DNA of 38,541 nucleotides from an uncultured Alphaproteobacteria bacterium (GCA_937873445.1 CALMWF010000047.1:1-38541); one strand, 5' to 3'; counted from the stretch's first letter, positions 28,795-36,654 are shown. Made by a program: numbers and translations. Notes: generated from the sequence alone by a model not told the origin.

Positions 28795-29772
28795 ATGAGT
28801 TTCAAGACCATCCGCGAGGCTCCCGACCGCCTCAACCGTTCCGAACTGGCCGTGCCCGGCTCGCAGACCAAGCTGTTTGAAAAGGCCGCCCGCTCGGCCG
28901 CCGATGCCATCTTCCTCGACCTGGAGGATGCCGTGGCCCCCGCCGACAAGCCGCAGGCGCGCAAGAACATCGTGCAGGCGCTGGCCGACATTGACTGGGG
29001 CCAGAAGCTCATGTCGGTGCGCATCAACGCGCCCGACACCCACTTCATGTATCGCGACATCGTTGACCTGCTGGAGAACTGCTCCGAACGCCTTGATGTC
29101 ATCATGATCCCCAAGGTGGGCACGGCGGCTGATGTCTATGCCGTGGACATGCTGGTGACGCAGATTGAAAACGCCATGGGCCGCAAGAAGCGCATCGGCT
29201 TTGAACTCATCATCGAAACCGCACTCGGCATGCAGAACATCAGCGAGATTGCCGCCGCCTCGCCGCGCAATGAATCGCTGCATTTCGGCGTGGCCGACTA
29301 TGCCGCCTCGACCCGCGCCCGCACCACCTCCATCGGCGGCGCCAACCCCAACTACGCCATCCTCACCGACGCCGACGAGGCCGGCCACCGCCTGAACCAC
29401 TGGGGCGACATGTGGCACTATGCGCTGTCGCGCTTTGTGGTCGCCGCCCGCGCCAACGGCCTGCGCGCCATTGACGGCCCCTATGGCAATTATTCCGATG
29501 GCGACGGCTACAAGGCCGCCGCCCGCCGCGCCGCCGTGCTCGGCTGCGAAGGCAAATGGGCCATCCACCCCTCGCAGATTGCGCTCGGCAATGAGGTGTT
29601 CTCGCCGTCCGAGGCCGATGTGGCCCAGGCCAAGCGCATCATCGCCGCCATGGCCGAGGCCGAGGCCAAGGGCCATGGCGCCGTGTCGCTGGATGGCAGG
29701 CTGATTGACTATGCCTCCATCCGCCAGGCCCAGGTGCTGGTGAAAAAGGCTGAACAGATCGCCGCCATGTAA
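28795..29772 (+). CDS. mcl: L-malyl-CoA/beta-methylmalyl-CoA lyase
   Basis: A 325-residue HpcH/HpaI-family (CitE-like) TIM-barrel lyase that cleaves malyl-CoA to acetyl-CoA and glyoxylate. It acts in the serine cycle, the ethylmalonyl-CoA pathway or related C2 assimilation. It resembles methylotroph MclA end to end: RLNRSELAVPGS at the start, the FLDLEDAVAP metal/CoA segment, IETALGM with a metal-binding Glu, GVADYAASTRAR, and KWAIHPSQI. ATG 28795 has GGAGG 6 nt upstream. It stands alone, so the pathway cannot be fixed from this window. Confidence 0.88.
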   Translation: MSFKTIREAPDRLNRSELAVPGSQTKLFEKAARSAADAIFLDLEDAVAPADKPQARKNIVQALADIDWGQKLMSVRINAPDTHFMYRDIVDLLENCSERLDVIMIPKVGTAADVYAVDMLVTQIENAMGRKKRIGFELIIETALGMQNISEIAAASPRNESLHFGVADYAASTRARTTSIGGANPNYAILTDADEAGHRLNHWGDMWHYALSRFVVAARANGLRAIDGPYGNYSDGDGYKAAARRAAVLGCEGKWAIHPSQIALGNEVFSPSEADVAQAKRIIAAMAEAEAKGHGAVSLDGRLIDYASIRQAQVLVKKAEQIAAM

Positions 29773-29940
29773 TCATCCGCCAACGGAGCAGGCAGGGCCC
29801 CGCCCCCCTTGGCGGGGTCCTGCTGATTCAGCCGTGGCCACGGCGGCAAGGCCAGCGCCGGACAGCGTCCAGCCGGTGGCGGTGATGATGCTGTTGACGA
29901 AGAACACTGCCTTGCCGTTCACCCCCTGAAGCAGCAGCAC
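29773..29940 (-). CDS. Possible tiny hydrophobic protein after msrP (doubtful)
   Basis: A GTG-started frame of 55 codons begins 9 bp beyond the msrP stop. It reads a hydrophobic stretch (AVFFVNSIITATGWTLSGAG) that could be one membrane helix, then a Gly/Pro/Arg-rich tail that runs through the terminator hairpin. Without a ribosome-binding site or recognisable family, it may be a remnant or noncoding. It does not look like MsrQ, which usually follows MsrP. Confidence 0.2.
   Translation of the reverse strand: MLLLQGVNGKAVFFVNSIITATGWTLSGAGLAAVATAESAGPRQGGRGPACSVGG
29795..29820 (+). terminator. Terminator-like hairpin after mcl
   Basis: GGGCCCCGCC (29795-29804) pairs with GGCGGGGTCC (29811-29820), a 10-bp stem with one G-U pair and loop CCCCTT, 22 bp after the mcl stop. 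No T-run follows. Confidence 0.6.
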
Positions 29941-29948
29941 AGCACCGG

Positions 29949-30887
29949 TTAACGGAACAACACCTCGTCCGGCAGTTTCATGCCGGCATAGAGAGGGGCC
30001 ACCGCTTCGGCATAGCCGTTATAGAGCCGGGTCGGATAATACTCCTCTGTGCCGAGCTGGCGCTCCTCCGCCTGGCTCCAGCGCGGATGGTCCACCGCCG
30101 GGTTGATATTGGCCCAGAAGCCATATTCATCGCCCTGCAATTCCTCCCAGAAGCTCACCGGCTTCTCACTCAGGAAGGTGATGCGGTCGATGCTCTTTGC
30201 CGATTTGAAACCGTATTTCCACGGCACCACCAGGCGCAGCGGCGCCCCCATGCTTGGAGCGATATCATCACGGCCATAGGCCCCGGTGGCGATGAAGGTG
30301 AGGCCATGCACGGCCTCGGCCAGCGTCAGCCCCTCGCGATAGGGCCAGGGCATGGAGGAAAACCAGCCCGGCTTCTGGCGCGGCGCAACCGCGGGATCGA
30401 GGAAACTGGTGAACTGCACATATTTTGCCGCTGGCTTGGGTGTCACCAGCTTCGCCAGATGGTGAAAGGCAAAGCCGCGCCACGGCACCACCAGCGCCCA
30501 GGTTTCAACACAGCGATGGCGATAGAGCCGGTCTTCGATGGGCAGCCTCTTGCCGATGTCCTCAAGGGCAATGGTGAGCGGCTGTTCAACCTCGCCATCC
30601 ACCGTCAGCGTCCAGGAACTGGTTTTCAGGGCGCGCGCCGCCCGCGCCACCTTCTTGGTGGTGCCGAACTCGACAAAATTATTGTGGTTGGCGGCGATCT
30701 CCTCCGCTGTTGCCACCGGCTCATCATCAAGCGCCAGGGTCCGGCGCGGCAACAGGCTCACCCCCGCCAGCGCCCCTGCCCCGGCTAGCAGTTGCCGCCG
30801 TGACAGCCAGACGTTCTCCGGCGTGGCCATGTGTTCGGGCAGGTGCCAGACGGGGCGGCGCATCAGCGCGGGTTTCAATATCCTCAT
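29949..30887 (-). CDS. msrP: Protein-methionine-sulfoxide reductase catalytic subunit MsrP (YedY)
   Basis: A periplasmic molybdopterin enzyme that reduces methionine sulfoxide in exported proteins. The 312-residue precursor has a Tat signal (SRRQLLAGAGALAGVSLLP, twin Arg at 30-31) after the family's RRPVWHLPE start. The molybdenum-binding Cys126 lies in YRHRCVETW, and the sulfite-oxidase-like fold runs to residue 300. ATG 30887 lacks a strong ribosome-binding site. Its usual partner, the haem membrane protein MsrQ, is not found next to it. Confidence 0.9.
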   Translation of the reverse strand: MRILKPALMRRPVWHLPEHMATPENVWLSRRQLLAGAGALAGVSLLPRRTLALDDEPVATAEEIAANHNNFVEFGTTKKVARAARALKTSSWTLTVDGEVEQPLTIALEDIGKRLPIEDRLYRHRCVETWALVVPWRGFAFHHLAKLVTPKPAAKYVQFTSFLDPAVAPRQKPGWFSSMPWPYREGLTLAEAVHGLTFIATGAYGRDDIAPSMGAPLRLVVPWKYGFKSAKSIDRITFLSEKPVSFWEELQGDEYGFWANINPAVDHPRWSQAEERQLGTEEYYPTRLYNGYAEAVAPLYAGMKLPDEVLFR

Positions 30888-30936
30888 GGCCGCACGCTAG
30901 CCCCTGCTCCGCGGGGCCCCAAATGAAACTGCCGTG

Positions 30937-30979
30937 AAAAAGGGTGCGGGGTCCCTTCCGCTGCCGAAAGGAACCCCGC
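30937..30979 (-). terminator. Terminator of the EF-G-like gene
   Basis: Read on the minus strand, a stem formed by 30970-30979 and 30946-30955 (one mismatch, extendable by two pairs inward) is followed by a run of five T (30937-30941). It starts 21 bp after the stop of the EF-G-like gene. Confidence 0.8.
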
Positions 30980-31000
30980 CGTCGCCATCCCGAGTGGGGA

Positions 31001-33058
31001 TCAATTGGCCTGCAGATCGGCCTTGCGCGCCGCCACCACCTGATCGGCGCTGCGGCCCGTCAGTTCGGCCAGATGGTCGTGCCGGAAGGTGAAGGTGCCA
31101 ACACCCGCCGTGGCCGAGCGCAGTTCCACGATCAGCGAGCCGATTTCCGACTCCGGCAGCAGGCCCTTGACCGTTTCCCAGCCCGGCCAGCCGGGCCGGG
31201 CATCAAAGCCCAGCAACTGGCCGCGATGGCCGGTGACGATCTGGTTGACGCGCGGCGTGGCGTCCGCCGGCACATGCACATCCACCGCCACGATGGGTTC
31301 CAGCAGCACCGACGAGCAGTTGACGAAGCCATCGTTCATGGCGATGCGCGCCGCCTGCTTGAAGGCCATTTCCGAGGAGTCGACATCGTGATAGCTGCCG
31401 TCCGACAGGTTGACCTGGAAGTCCACCACCTCGAAGCCCAGCGGCCCCTGCGACAGCCATTCGCGGATGCCGTTTTCCACCGCCGGAATATATTGCTTCG
31501 GCACCACGCCGCCGGTGATGGTGTCGGAGAACACAAAGCCCTCGCCCCGCGCCAGCGGCTGGATTTCCACCACAATGTCACCATACTGGCCGTGGCCGCC
31601 CGACTGCTTCTTGTGGCGGCCGCGGATCTGCGTGGCCTTGCGGATCGTCTCCTTGTAGCCGATGCGGCGCGGCCGCGACTGGGCATGCACGCCGTATTTG
31701 CCTTCGAGCTTCTCCAGCGCCACGCGCAGATGCATGTCGCCCTGGCCCCACAGCACCATTTCGCGCGTGCCGGCATTGTGCTCCAGCGACAGCGAGGGGT
31801 CTTCCTCAATGAGCTTGTGCACGGCGGTGGTCAGCTTCACCTCGTCCTTGCGGTCGGTCACCGAAATCGCCAGCCCATAGACCGGCGGCGGCGGCGCGGC
31901 TTCCACCAATTGCGCTGTGCTGCCCTTGCTGGTGGAGATGGTCTCGCCGGTTGCCATGTTGTCGAGGCGGCCCAGCGCCACCGTGTCACCCGCCGCGGCA
32001 GAGGCAATCTTGCGCGGCGTCTGGCCAAGCATGGAGAACACGCCTGCGGTGCGTGCCTCCTGGCCGGTCTTGCCATAGAACACGGCACCATCGGCCACGT
32101 CGCCCTGCAGGATGCGGGCCAGCGACAGCTTGCCGCCATGGGCGGTGTGCAGGCTCTTCAGGATCAGCGCCGTGGTGCCGCTGCCCTTGAGACCCAGCCG
32201 TTCCGCCAGCGCCGTCACATTGGGCGCCTCGTGGCGGATGGCCTTCAGCAGGCGGCCGATGCCATTGCCATGGGCCGCCGAACCGAACAGCACCGGGGTG
32301 ATCTGGCCGTCCGACATTTCCTTGGCCAGATCCTGAAACACCTTGTCCTTGGGCGGCTCGATGTCGCCCAGCAGCTGTTCCATCAACTCGTCATCGTGGT
32401 CGGCCAGCCGCTCCATCATGGAGAAGCGCTCGCTCTTTTCGCCCGCCGTCAGATCAGCGGGAATGTCCACCACCTGGCTGTCGGCATGTTCGCGGTAGAC
32501 AAAGGCGCGCTCCAGCGCCAGATCGACATAGCCCGACACCACGCCATTGTTCCAGATCGGGATCTGGCGCAGCACCAGCGGGGTTGACGAGGCGGGCTGC
32601 AGATATTGCAGCACGTCATGCGGCGACACCGTGGTCTTGTCGATCTTGTTGATGAAGATGAAGCGCGGCATGCCGATCTCATCAAGCTGCTTGAGGATCA
32701 GCTGCAGCGCCGGCACCTTCTTTTCATCGGCCTCGCACACCACCACGGCAGCGTCGCAGCCAGCCAGAGCGGCGCGCGCTTCCTCGGCGAATTCCACCGA
32801 GCCGGGGCAGTCGATGAAGGTGAATTTCTCGCCCATGAAATCGGTGGTGGCGGCGTTCAATTCCACGCTCATGCCGTGGGCCTTGGCTTCCGCACTGGCG
32901 TCACCGATCATGGACTTGTCGGTGGCCGTGCCCTGGCGGGGAATGGCGCCACTCCGGTGCAGAATGGCTTCCAGCAGCGTCGTCTTGCCGGAAAGATAGG
33001 GGCCCACGATGGCGATACACCGTGACCCCGTGGCTCGTCTTGCCTGTGCGTTACCCAT
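31001..33058 (-). CDS. Elongation factor G-like translational GTPase
   Basis: A 685-residue EF-G paralogue with the five-domain layout. The G1 loop GPYLSGKTT starts near residue 19, G3 is DCPGS (83-87) and G4 is NKID. Domain II/III follow, then domain IV (about 470-590, with KKQSGGHGQYGD) and domain V at the end. The G3 motif differs from EF-G's DTPGH: Ser87 stands where the catalytic His is expected. The switch I RGITI segment is replaced by HGMSVEL. It is therefore an EF-G-like protein, not the main FusA. ATG 33058 has AGGAGG 10 nt before it. The role in translation is uncertain. Confidence 0.88.
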   Translation of the reverse strand: MGNAQARRATGSRCIAIVGPYLSGKTTLLEAILHRSGAIPRQGTATDKSMIGDASAEAKAHGMSVELNAATTDFMGEKFTFIDCPGSVEFAEEARAALAGCDAAVVVCEADEKKVPALQLILKQLDEIGMPRFIFINKIDKTTVSPHDVLQYLQPASSTPLVLRQIPIWNNGVVSGYVDLALERAFVYREHADSQVVDIPADLTAGEKSERFSMMERLADHDDELMEQLLGDIEPPKDKVFQDLAKEMSDGQITPVLFGSAAHGNGIGRLLKAIRHEAPNVTALAERLGLKGSGTTALILKSLHTAHGGKLSLARILQGDVADGAVFYGKTGQEARTAGVFSMLGQTPRKIASAAAGDTVALGRLDNMATGETISTSKGSTAQLVEAAPPPPVYGLAISVTDRKDEVKLTTAVHKLIEEDPSLSLEHNAGTREMVLWGQGDMHLRVALEKLEGKYGVHAQSRPRRIGYKETIRKATQIRGRHKKQSGGHGQYGDIVVEIQPLARGEGFVFSDTITGGVVPKQYIPAVENGIREWLSQGPLGFEVVDFQVNLSDGSYHDVDSSEMAFKQAARIAMNDGFVNCSSVLLEPIVAVDVHVPADATPRVNQIVTGHRGQLLGFDARPGWPGWETVKGLLPESEIGSLIVELRSATAGVGTFTFRHDHLAELTGRSADQVVAARKADLQAN

Positions 33059-33364
33059 AATAACCGCTCCTCCTGGAACTGAACTGAAACTGTTCCGGGA
33101 TTGCCCTGTGCGGGGTTCTGGGCCCGCGACGTGGGCCATACCGTTAGGGCCATGCTTGCGCCGTTTCCGCCATTTGGCAAGGCCCGTTTCCGGGCAGTCT
33201 GCCGCAGGTGAAAGGGGCTGTCCGGCCTTGACAGGCCTCTCCTCCGGCGGGCGCCGATTCCGCTCAGACCGGCCTGCGTCCTGAGGGCTTAAAACCGCCG
33301 CTCTAACTTAAGAGCTGGCGAGCCGCCTTGAGACTTTGCCGATTCCGTCAAAGGTCGGCCTGCG
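33059..33364. other. Divergent intergenic region, left part
   Basis: No gene is supported. It holds the ribosome-binding site of the EF-G-like gene (AGGAGG about 33069-33074) and a TTGACA at 33228-33233 without a matching -10 on the plus strand. Short inverted repeats (GCTCT/AGAGC around 33300-33315) are visible but have no clear meaning. The hairpin elements begin at its right end. Confidence 0.4.
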
Positions 33365-33442
33365 CTAGTGTCGTGGTTCCGAAGTTCGCCTCCGGTCCCG
33401 ATATCGATGATGGCGCGAACTTCGGAACCGAAACGACACTAG
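33365..33442. repeat. Hairpin element 1 (78-bp imperfect palindrome)
   Basis: CTAGTGTCGT (33365-33374) pairs with ACGACACTAG (33433-33442), and GGTTCCGAAGTTCGC (33375-33389) with its exact complement (33415-33429). This gives 25 bp of perfect stem with a 3-nt GAA bulge on the right arm and a 25-nt loop containing GATATCG. The structure is far longer than a terminator and has no T-run. It resembles intergenic palindromic or MITE-like elements and is homologous to element 2, which lies 13 bp away. Confidence 0.85.
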
Positions 33443-33455
33443 AAACATTAAATTG

Positions 33456-33530
33456 CTCGTGTCCCTTTGATTCATAAATTCGCAATCGGGTGGATATCGG
33501 GAACGGGCGAATTTATGAATCGAACACGAG
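33456..33530. repeat. Hairpin element 2 (75-bp imperfect palindrome)
   Basis: CTCGTGT (33456-33462) pairs with ACACGAG (33524-33530), and GATTCATAAATTCGC (33469-33483) with its exact complement (33507-33521). The arms are separated by a small internal loop, and the 23-nt apical loop again contains GATATCG. The layout matches element 1, and where the inner stems differ both arms have changed together. It ends 9 bp before the start codon of the next gene. Confidence 0.85.
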
Positions 33531-33539
33531 TGTCCGTCC

Positions 33540-34853
33540 ATGGCAAGCCTTCAGTCCCAGATCTTCGACCTGATTCAGGAAAGCCAGTACTGGTCGAAGG
33601 ATGCCTTGCGCGCCTATCAGGAAAGCCAGCTCTCCCAGCTCATCGCCCACGCCCGCGCCACCGTTCCCTTCTACCGCCACCGCCTTGATGGCCTGTTCCG
33701 CAGCGACGGCAGCATCGACTGGTCGCGCTGGCATGATCTGCCCGTGCTGACCCGCAGCGATCTGCGTGATCATGGTGCGGAGCTGTGCACGTCGGCCCCG
33801 CCGCCCGGCCATGGCGAGATCCGCAACAGCATGACCTCCGGCTCCTCCGGCACACCCGTCCATCTCCGCCAGAACCTTCTGTTCCTTCAGGCCACCAATG
33901 TTGCCGGCCGCCGCTTTGCCCTGTGGGCGGGCATCACACCGGAGATGACCTTCGCCACCCTGGCCGCCTATTTTCCGCGCCATCTGGATGAAACCGTGAA
34001 CGTGCACGAATTGCCCGCCCAGAGCACGCTGCCGGGGCGCGGCCGCCGCCTGGTGGTCCGGCGCACCCTGCCGCCCGCCGCCCTGCTCGACCTGCTGGCG
34101 GCCGAGGGCGTTGAGGCGCTGGGCGGCAATGTCAACCTCATCGAGATCATGGCGCGGGAGAATGCCCGCCGTGCGCAACCAGTGCGGCTGGCAGCGGTGA
34201 TGTTCTACGGCGTGCAGGTGCACGAGGCCCAGATCCGCACCATCGCCAACAGTTTTGGCGCGCGCTGCTTCGACACCTACAGCGCCGAGGAAACCGGCCG
34301 CATCGCCAGTCAGTGCGCCCCCGGCTCCGCCTATCACATCAATGCCGAACAGATGCTGGTGGAGGTGGTGGACAGCAGCAACCGCAGCGTGGCCCCCGGA
34401 CAGGAGGGCCGCATTCTGGTGACGCCGTTTCTGCTCACCGCACAGCCGCTCATCCGCTATGAACTGGGCGACCTGGCGGTGGCGGGCGAAGCCTGCTCCT
34501 GTGGCCGCAGCCTGCCCACCATCGCCCGGCTGACGGGGCGGCAGGACCCGCTGTTTCTTGATGCCGGGGGCCGCGCCATCTTCCCGCATTTCGACCATGA
34601 ACTCATCATCGAGGCGTTGCACTGTCAGGCCTATCAGCTGGCCCAGACGGCGCCGCTGGCGGTGGAGGTGCGCTACATACCCGGCTCCACCGCCCCCGCC
34701 GCCCCTGGCCTTGCCGCCATCCGCGCCATGATCCTCAAGGTCATGCCGGAACAGACCACCGTGACCTTTATGGCCGTAGAGGGCCTGCCCGATCATACGG
34801 GCCGCAAGATCCAGCGCATCGTGCGCGAGTTCTCACCTGCCGGCACACAATGA
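33540..34853 (+). CDS. PaaK/CapK-like adenylate-forming enzyme
   Basis: A 437-residue member of the phenylacetate-CoA ligase/CapK family, which activates carboxylic acids with ATP. Visible are the phosphate loop TSGSSGTP (99-106), the acyl-adenylate motif YSAEETG (247-253), RYELGDLA (306-313) and the CSCGRSLP zinc-type motif (319-326). The N-terminal LIAHARATVPFYRHRL is typical. The substrate is unknown and no phenylacetate pathway genes adjoin. ATG 33540 lacks a clear ribosome-binding site; the nearest GAG (33528-33530) is in the stem of hairpin element 2. Confidence 0.85.
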   Translation: MASLQSQIFDLIQESQYWSKDALRAYQESQLSQLIAHARATVPFYRHRLDGLFRSDGSIDWSRWHDLPVLTRSDLRDHGAELCTSAPPPGHGEIRNSMTSGSSGTPVHLRQNLLFLQATNVAGRRFALWAGITPEMTFATLAAYFPRHLDETVNVHELPAQSTLPGRGRRLVVRRTLPPAALLDLLAAEGVEALGGNVNLIEIMARENARRAQPVRLAAVMFYGVQVHEAQIRTIANSFGARCFDTYSAEETGRIASQCAPGSAYHINAEQMLVEVVDSSNRSVAPGQEGRILVTPFLLTAQPLIRYELGDLAVAGEACSCGRSLPTIARLTGRQDPLFLDAGGRAIFPHFDHELIIEALHCQAYQLAQTAPLAVEVRYIPGSTAPAAPGLAAIRAMILKVMPEQTTVTFMAVEGLPDHTGRKIQRIVREFSPAGTQ

Positions 34854-34875
34854 AAAAGGGGCCCTGCGGCCCCTT
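34853..34875. terminator. Bidirectional terminator after the PaaK-like and outer-membrane genes
   Basis: AAGGGGCC (34856-34863) and GGCCCCTT (34868-34875) form an 8-bp stem with loop CTGC. On the minus strand a run of five T (34853-34857) follows, so it is a strong terminator for the outer-membrane-type gene and may also stop the PaaK-like transcript. Confidence 0.8.
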
Positions 34876-34897
34876 CGTCTTAACATCTTGCCAAGCG

Positions 34898-35761
34898 TCA
34901 CTCGACAACGTCGACCACGTCGACCACGTCTTCACAATAGTTGTTTTCCGGCGCAGGCACGCACACCGCCGGTGTGGTCGGGCCATGGGCACCAGCCCCC
35001 GATCCGAAAATGTCGAGCACCCGGTTGCGCGGGTCATCCTCGCGGTGGCGGCGGATCAGGCTCTTGCCCTCGCCGCCGAAATACAGCGACACCCCCGCCG
35101 TGATGGCGGTGAAGTGATCCTCGCCGAAGCGCGCATCGGCCTTGAAGGACAGCGGCAGACCGGTTTCCGCCATCAGCCACTCCGCCCCGACATGACCGGA
35201 TTCAAACCCGGCGATGCTGCTGGCGCCGAGGGTGAAGCGCAGATTGTCGGTGGCATAAAAGCCGATGTCACCCAGCACGAAGGCCTTGTCCTTGGAGGGG
35301 CCGCCATCGGGATCAAAGTTCATGTAGCCTGCCGCCATTTCGAGCGACACGCTGTTAAGATAGAGTTCGGCCTCGGGGCCGACCCAGAAGGCGTCCGCCG
35401 CACCCATGTCGCCATAACCGGCGATGGCGCCCAGCAGATAGGAGCCGGGATCGCGGGTGAAGATGTGCAGATTGCCGCCCACGCCGGTCTCGTCAAAGAC
35501 ATTGACAAAGCCCACGTCGGCCTGAACGCCGATGAGATCGCCCAGCGGCAGCGACAGACTGGCCCCGCCCCGGAAAAGCGCATCATCATCAATGCCACGG
35601 AAATCGGCCCAGCCCGCACCCAGTTCCAGCTTGCCGTTTACCGCCGACACGGCCGGAAGACGAACCGGCTCAAGATCGGCAGAGGCCGCCGTCATGGCCA
35701 GCGCCAGTGGCGACAGCGCCAAGGATAACCCAAGCACAGCACGATGATATGAGAATGACAT
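34898..35761 (-). CDS. Outer-membrane beta-barrel-type protein
   Basis: A 287-residue exported protein. The signal peptide reads VLGLSLALSPLALAMTAASA. The body (about 40-230) alternates short amphipathic strands rich in Gly and aromatics (for example LGAGWADFRGI, VSLEMAAGYMNF, ITAGVSLYFGG), as in outer-membrane barrels. After the barrel come RRHREDDPRNRVLDIFG and a tail with two cysteines (AVCVP, NYCED). ATG 35761 has AGGG about 8 nt upstream. The protein ends in a Val-Asp repeat encoded by a 9-bp tandem DNA repeat. No transport role can be assigned. Confidence 0.7.
   Translation of the reverse strand: MSFSYHRAVLGLSLALSPLALAMTAASADLEPVRLPAVSAVNGKLELGAGWADFRGIDDDALFRGGASLSLPLGDLIGVQADVGFVNVFDETGVGGNLHIFTRDPGSYLLGAIAGYGDMGAADAFWVGPEAELYLNSVSLEMAAGYMNFDPDGGPSKDKAFVLGDIGFYATDNLRFTLGASSIAGFESGHVGAEWLMAETGLPLSFKADARFGEDHFTAITAGVSLYFGGEGKSLIRRHREDDPRNRVLDIFGSGAGAHGPTTPAVCVPAPENNYCEDVVDVVDVVE
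34903..34929. repeat. Three 9-bp tandem repeats at a gene end
   Basis: CGACAACGT, CGACCACGT and CGACCACGT follow one another, just inside the stop codon of the outer-membrane-type gene. They encode repeated Val-Asp-Val units. Such in-frame repeats can gain or lose copies without shifting the frame. Confidence 0.7.
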
Positions 35762-36058
35762 GATGCAGCCCTGCCGTTTGACGCGTCTGATGCGCGCTTG
35801 AACCGGCCCCCGTGCACCGAGGATAGCAATATGATTTCCACCGCAAAGTAAATTGTGCGGGCAGGCTCCACTTATTTTCAACTGTGCAGCACGAAAGTCA
35901 CAGCCTGCGCGGCGATTCAACCCAGGCTCGTGCTGCGCTGCAAAAGTCCTCCCATGCCCTTGTGCGGGGCAAAAAGAGAGGCGCGCGATGTGCTCGCGCG
36001 CCCTCGCCATCCTGCTGCCAGGCGGCTGGGCCGCCCCGGCAGGTCAGTGGTGTGCGGA
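35762..36058. other. Intergenic region between the DUF992 and outer-membrane genes
   Basis: No gene is visible. It contains the terminator of the DUF992 gene (35971-36002). Nearer the outer-membrane gene there is an AT-rich stretch (about 35825-35885, including TTGAAA on the minus strand near 35877-35882) that probably holds that gene's promoter; the -10 element is not clear. Confidence 0.45.
35971..36002 (-). terminator. Strong terminator of the DUF992 gene
   Basis: GGCGCGCGA (35980-35988) and TCGCGCGCC (35994-36002) form a 9-bp all-perfect stem with a 5-nt loop. Read on the minus strand it is followed by TCTC and five T (35971-35975). It begins 56 bp after the DUF992 stop codon. Confidence 0.85.
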
Positions 36059-36529
36059 TCAGTGGCGGATCGGGATGAGATGCAGGCTGGTGACACCCGC
36101 CGCAACATTGAGCCCGGTCTGGGCCTGCAGCGACACCGGCTGCAGGTTGATGCCGTGGCGGAAGCCGCCGACCAGCACATTGGCGCCAAGGCCGCCGCCC
36201 ACCGTGGCTTCAGCGCCAGCGCCCTGATAGGTGCCGCGCAGCGCGCCGCTGTTCACCTTGCCGGGGGCAACAACCACCCAGCCGAGAACCGTGTCACCGG
36301 TCACGCCGATGTCAACCCCGAGCTTGCCGATGGAGCCGACATAGTGCTCCTTGCGGCCGGTGTGGGAAGACGTGAAGGTGCAGCGCACATCCTTCGATGA
36401 GCCGATGATGAAACCGGCACCGCCGTCCACGCGGCAGGTCAGCAGGCCGATCTTGACGCCGGGTTTGGCTTCGGCCGCAGGGGCCAGCGCCAGCAGAGAA
36501 ACCAGGGCGCCAAAAATGATCTTCTTCAT
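36059..36529 (-). CDS. DUF992 secreted protein
   Basis: A 156-residue exported protein with signal peptide MKKIIFGALVSLLALAPAAEA. The mature part shows the DUF992 pattern: GLLTCRVDGGAGFIIGSSKD, VRCTFTS with a second Cys, YVGSIGKLGVDIGVTG, then a glycine-rich region GAGAEATVGGGLGANVLVGG. Two cysteines may form a disulfide. ATG 36529 has AAGGAGAT 8-9 nt upstream. The family is common in Rhizobiales and its function is unknown. Confidence 0.88.
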   Translation of the reverse strand: MKKIIFGALVSLLALAPAAEAKPGVKIGLLTCRVDGGAGFIIGSSKDVRCTFTSSHTGRKEHYVGSIGKLGVDIGVTGDTVLGWVVVAPGKVNSGALRGTYQGAGAEATVGGGLGANVLVGGFRHGINLQPVSLQAQTGLNVAAGVTSLHLIPIRH

Positions 36530-36636
36530 GGATGCTATCTCCTTGTTAGCCCGCCCTCTCTCGGCGGCGAATGTGACAGTAATGGGGCCGATTATCATGA
36601 CATTTTGGCCATGCGCGCCCGCACAAAACCGTTGCA

Positions 36637-36654
36637 GCCCGCCTTTCGGCAGGC
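36637..36654 (-). terminator. Terminator-like hairpin after the aminotransferase
   Basis: On the minus strand GCCTGCC (36648-36654) pairs with GGCGGGC (36637-36643) through a GAAA tetraloop, with one U-G pair. It lies 43 bp beyond the aminotransferase stop and no T-run follows. Confidence 0.45.

Noticed and set aside
30944-32587. Long plus-strand frame of 547 codons
   Set aside because: It lies opposite the EF-G-like gene and reads Arg/His-rich low-complexity protein without any family signal.
33513-34796. Minus-strand frame of 427 codons
   Set aside because: It is antisense to the PaaK-like gene, which carries all its family motifs.
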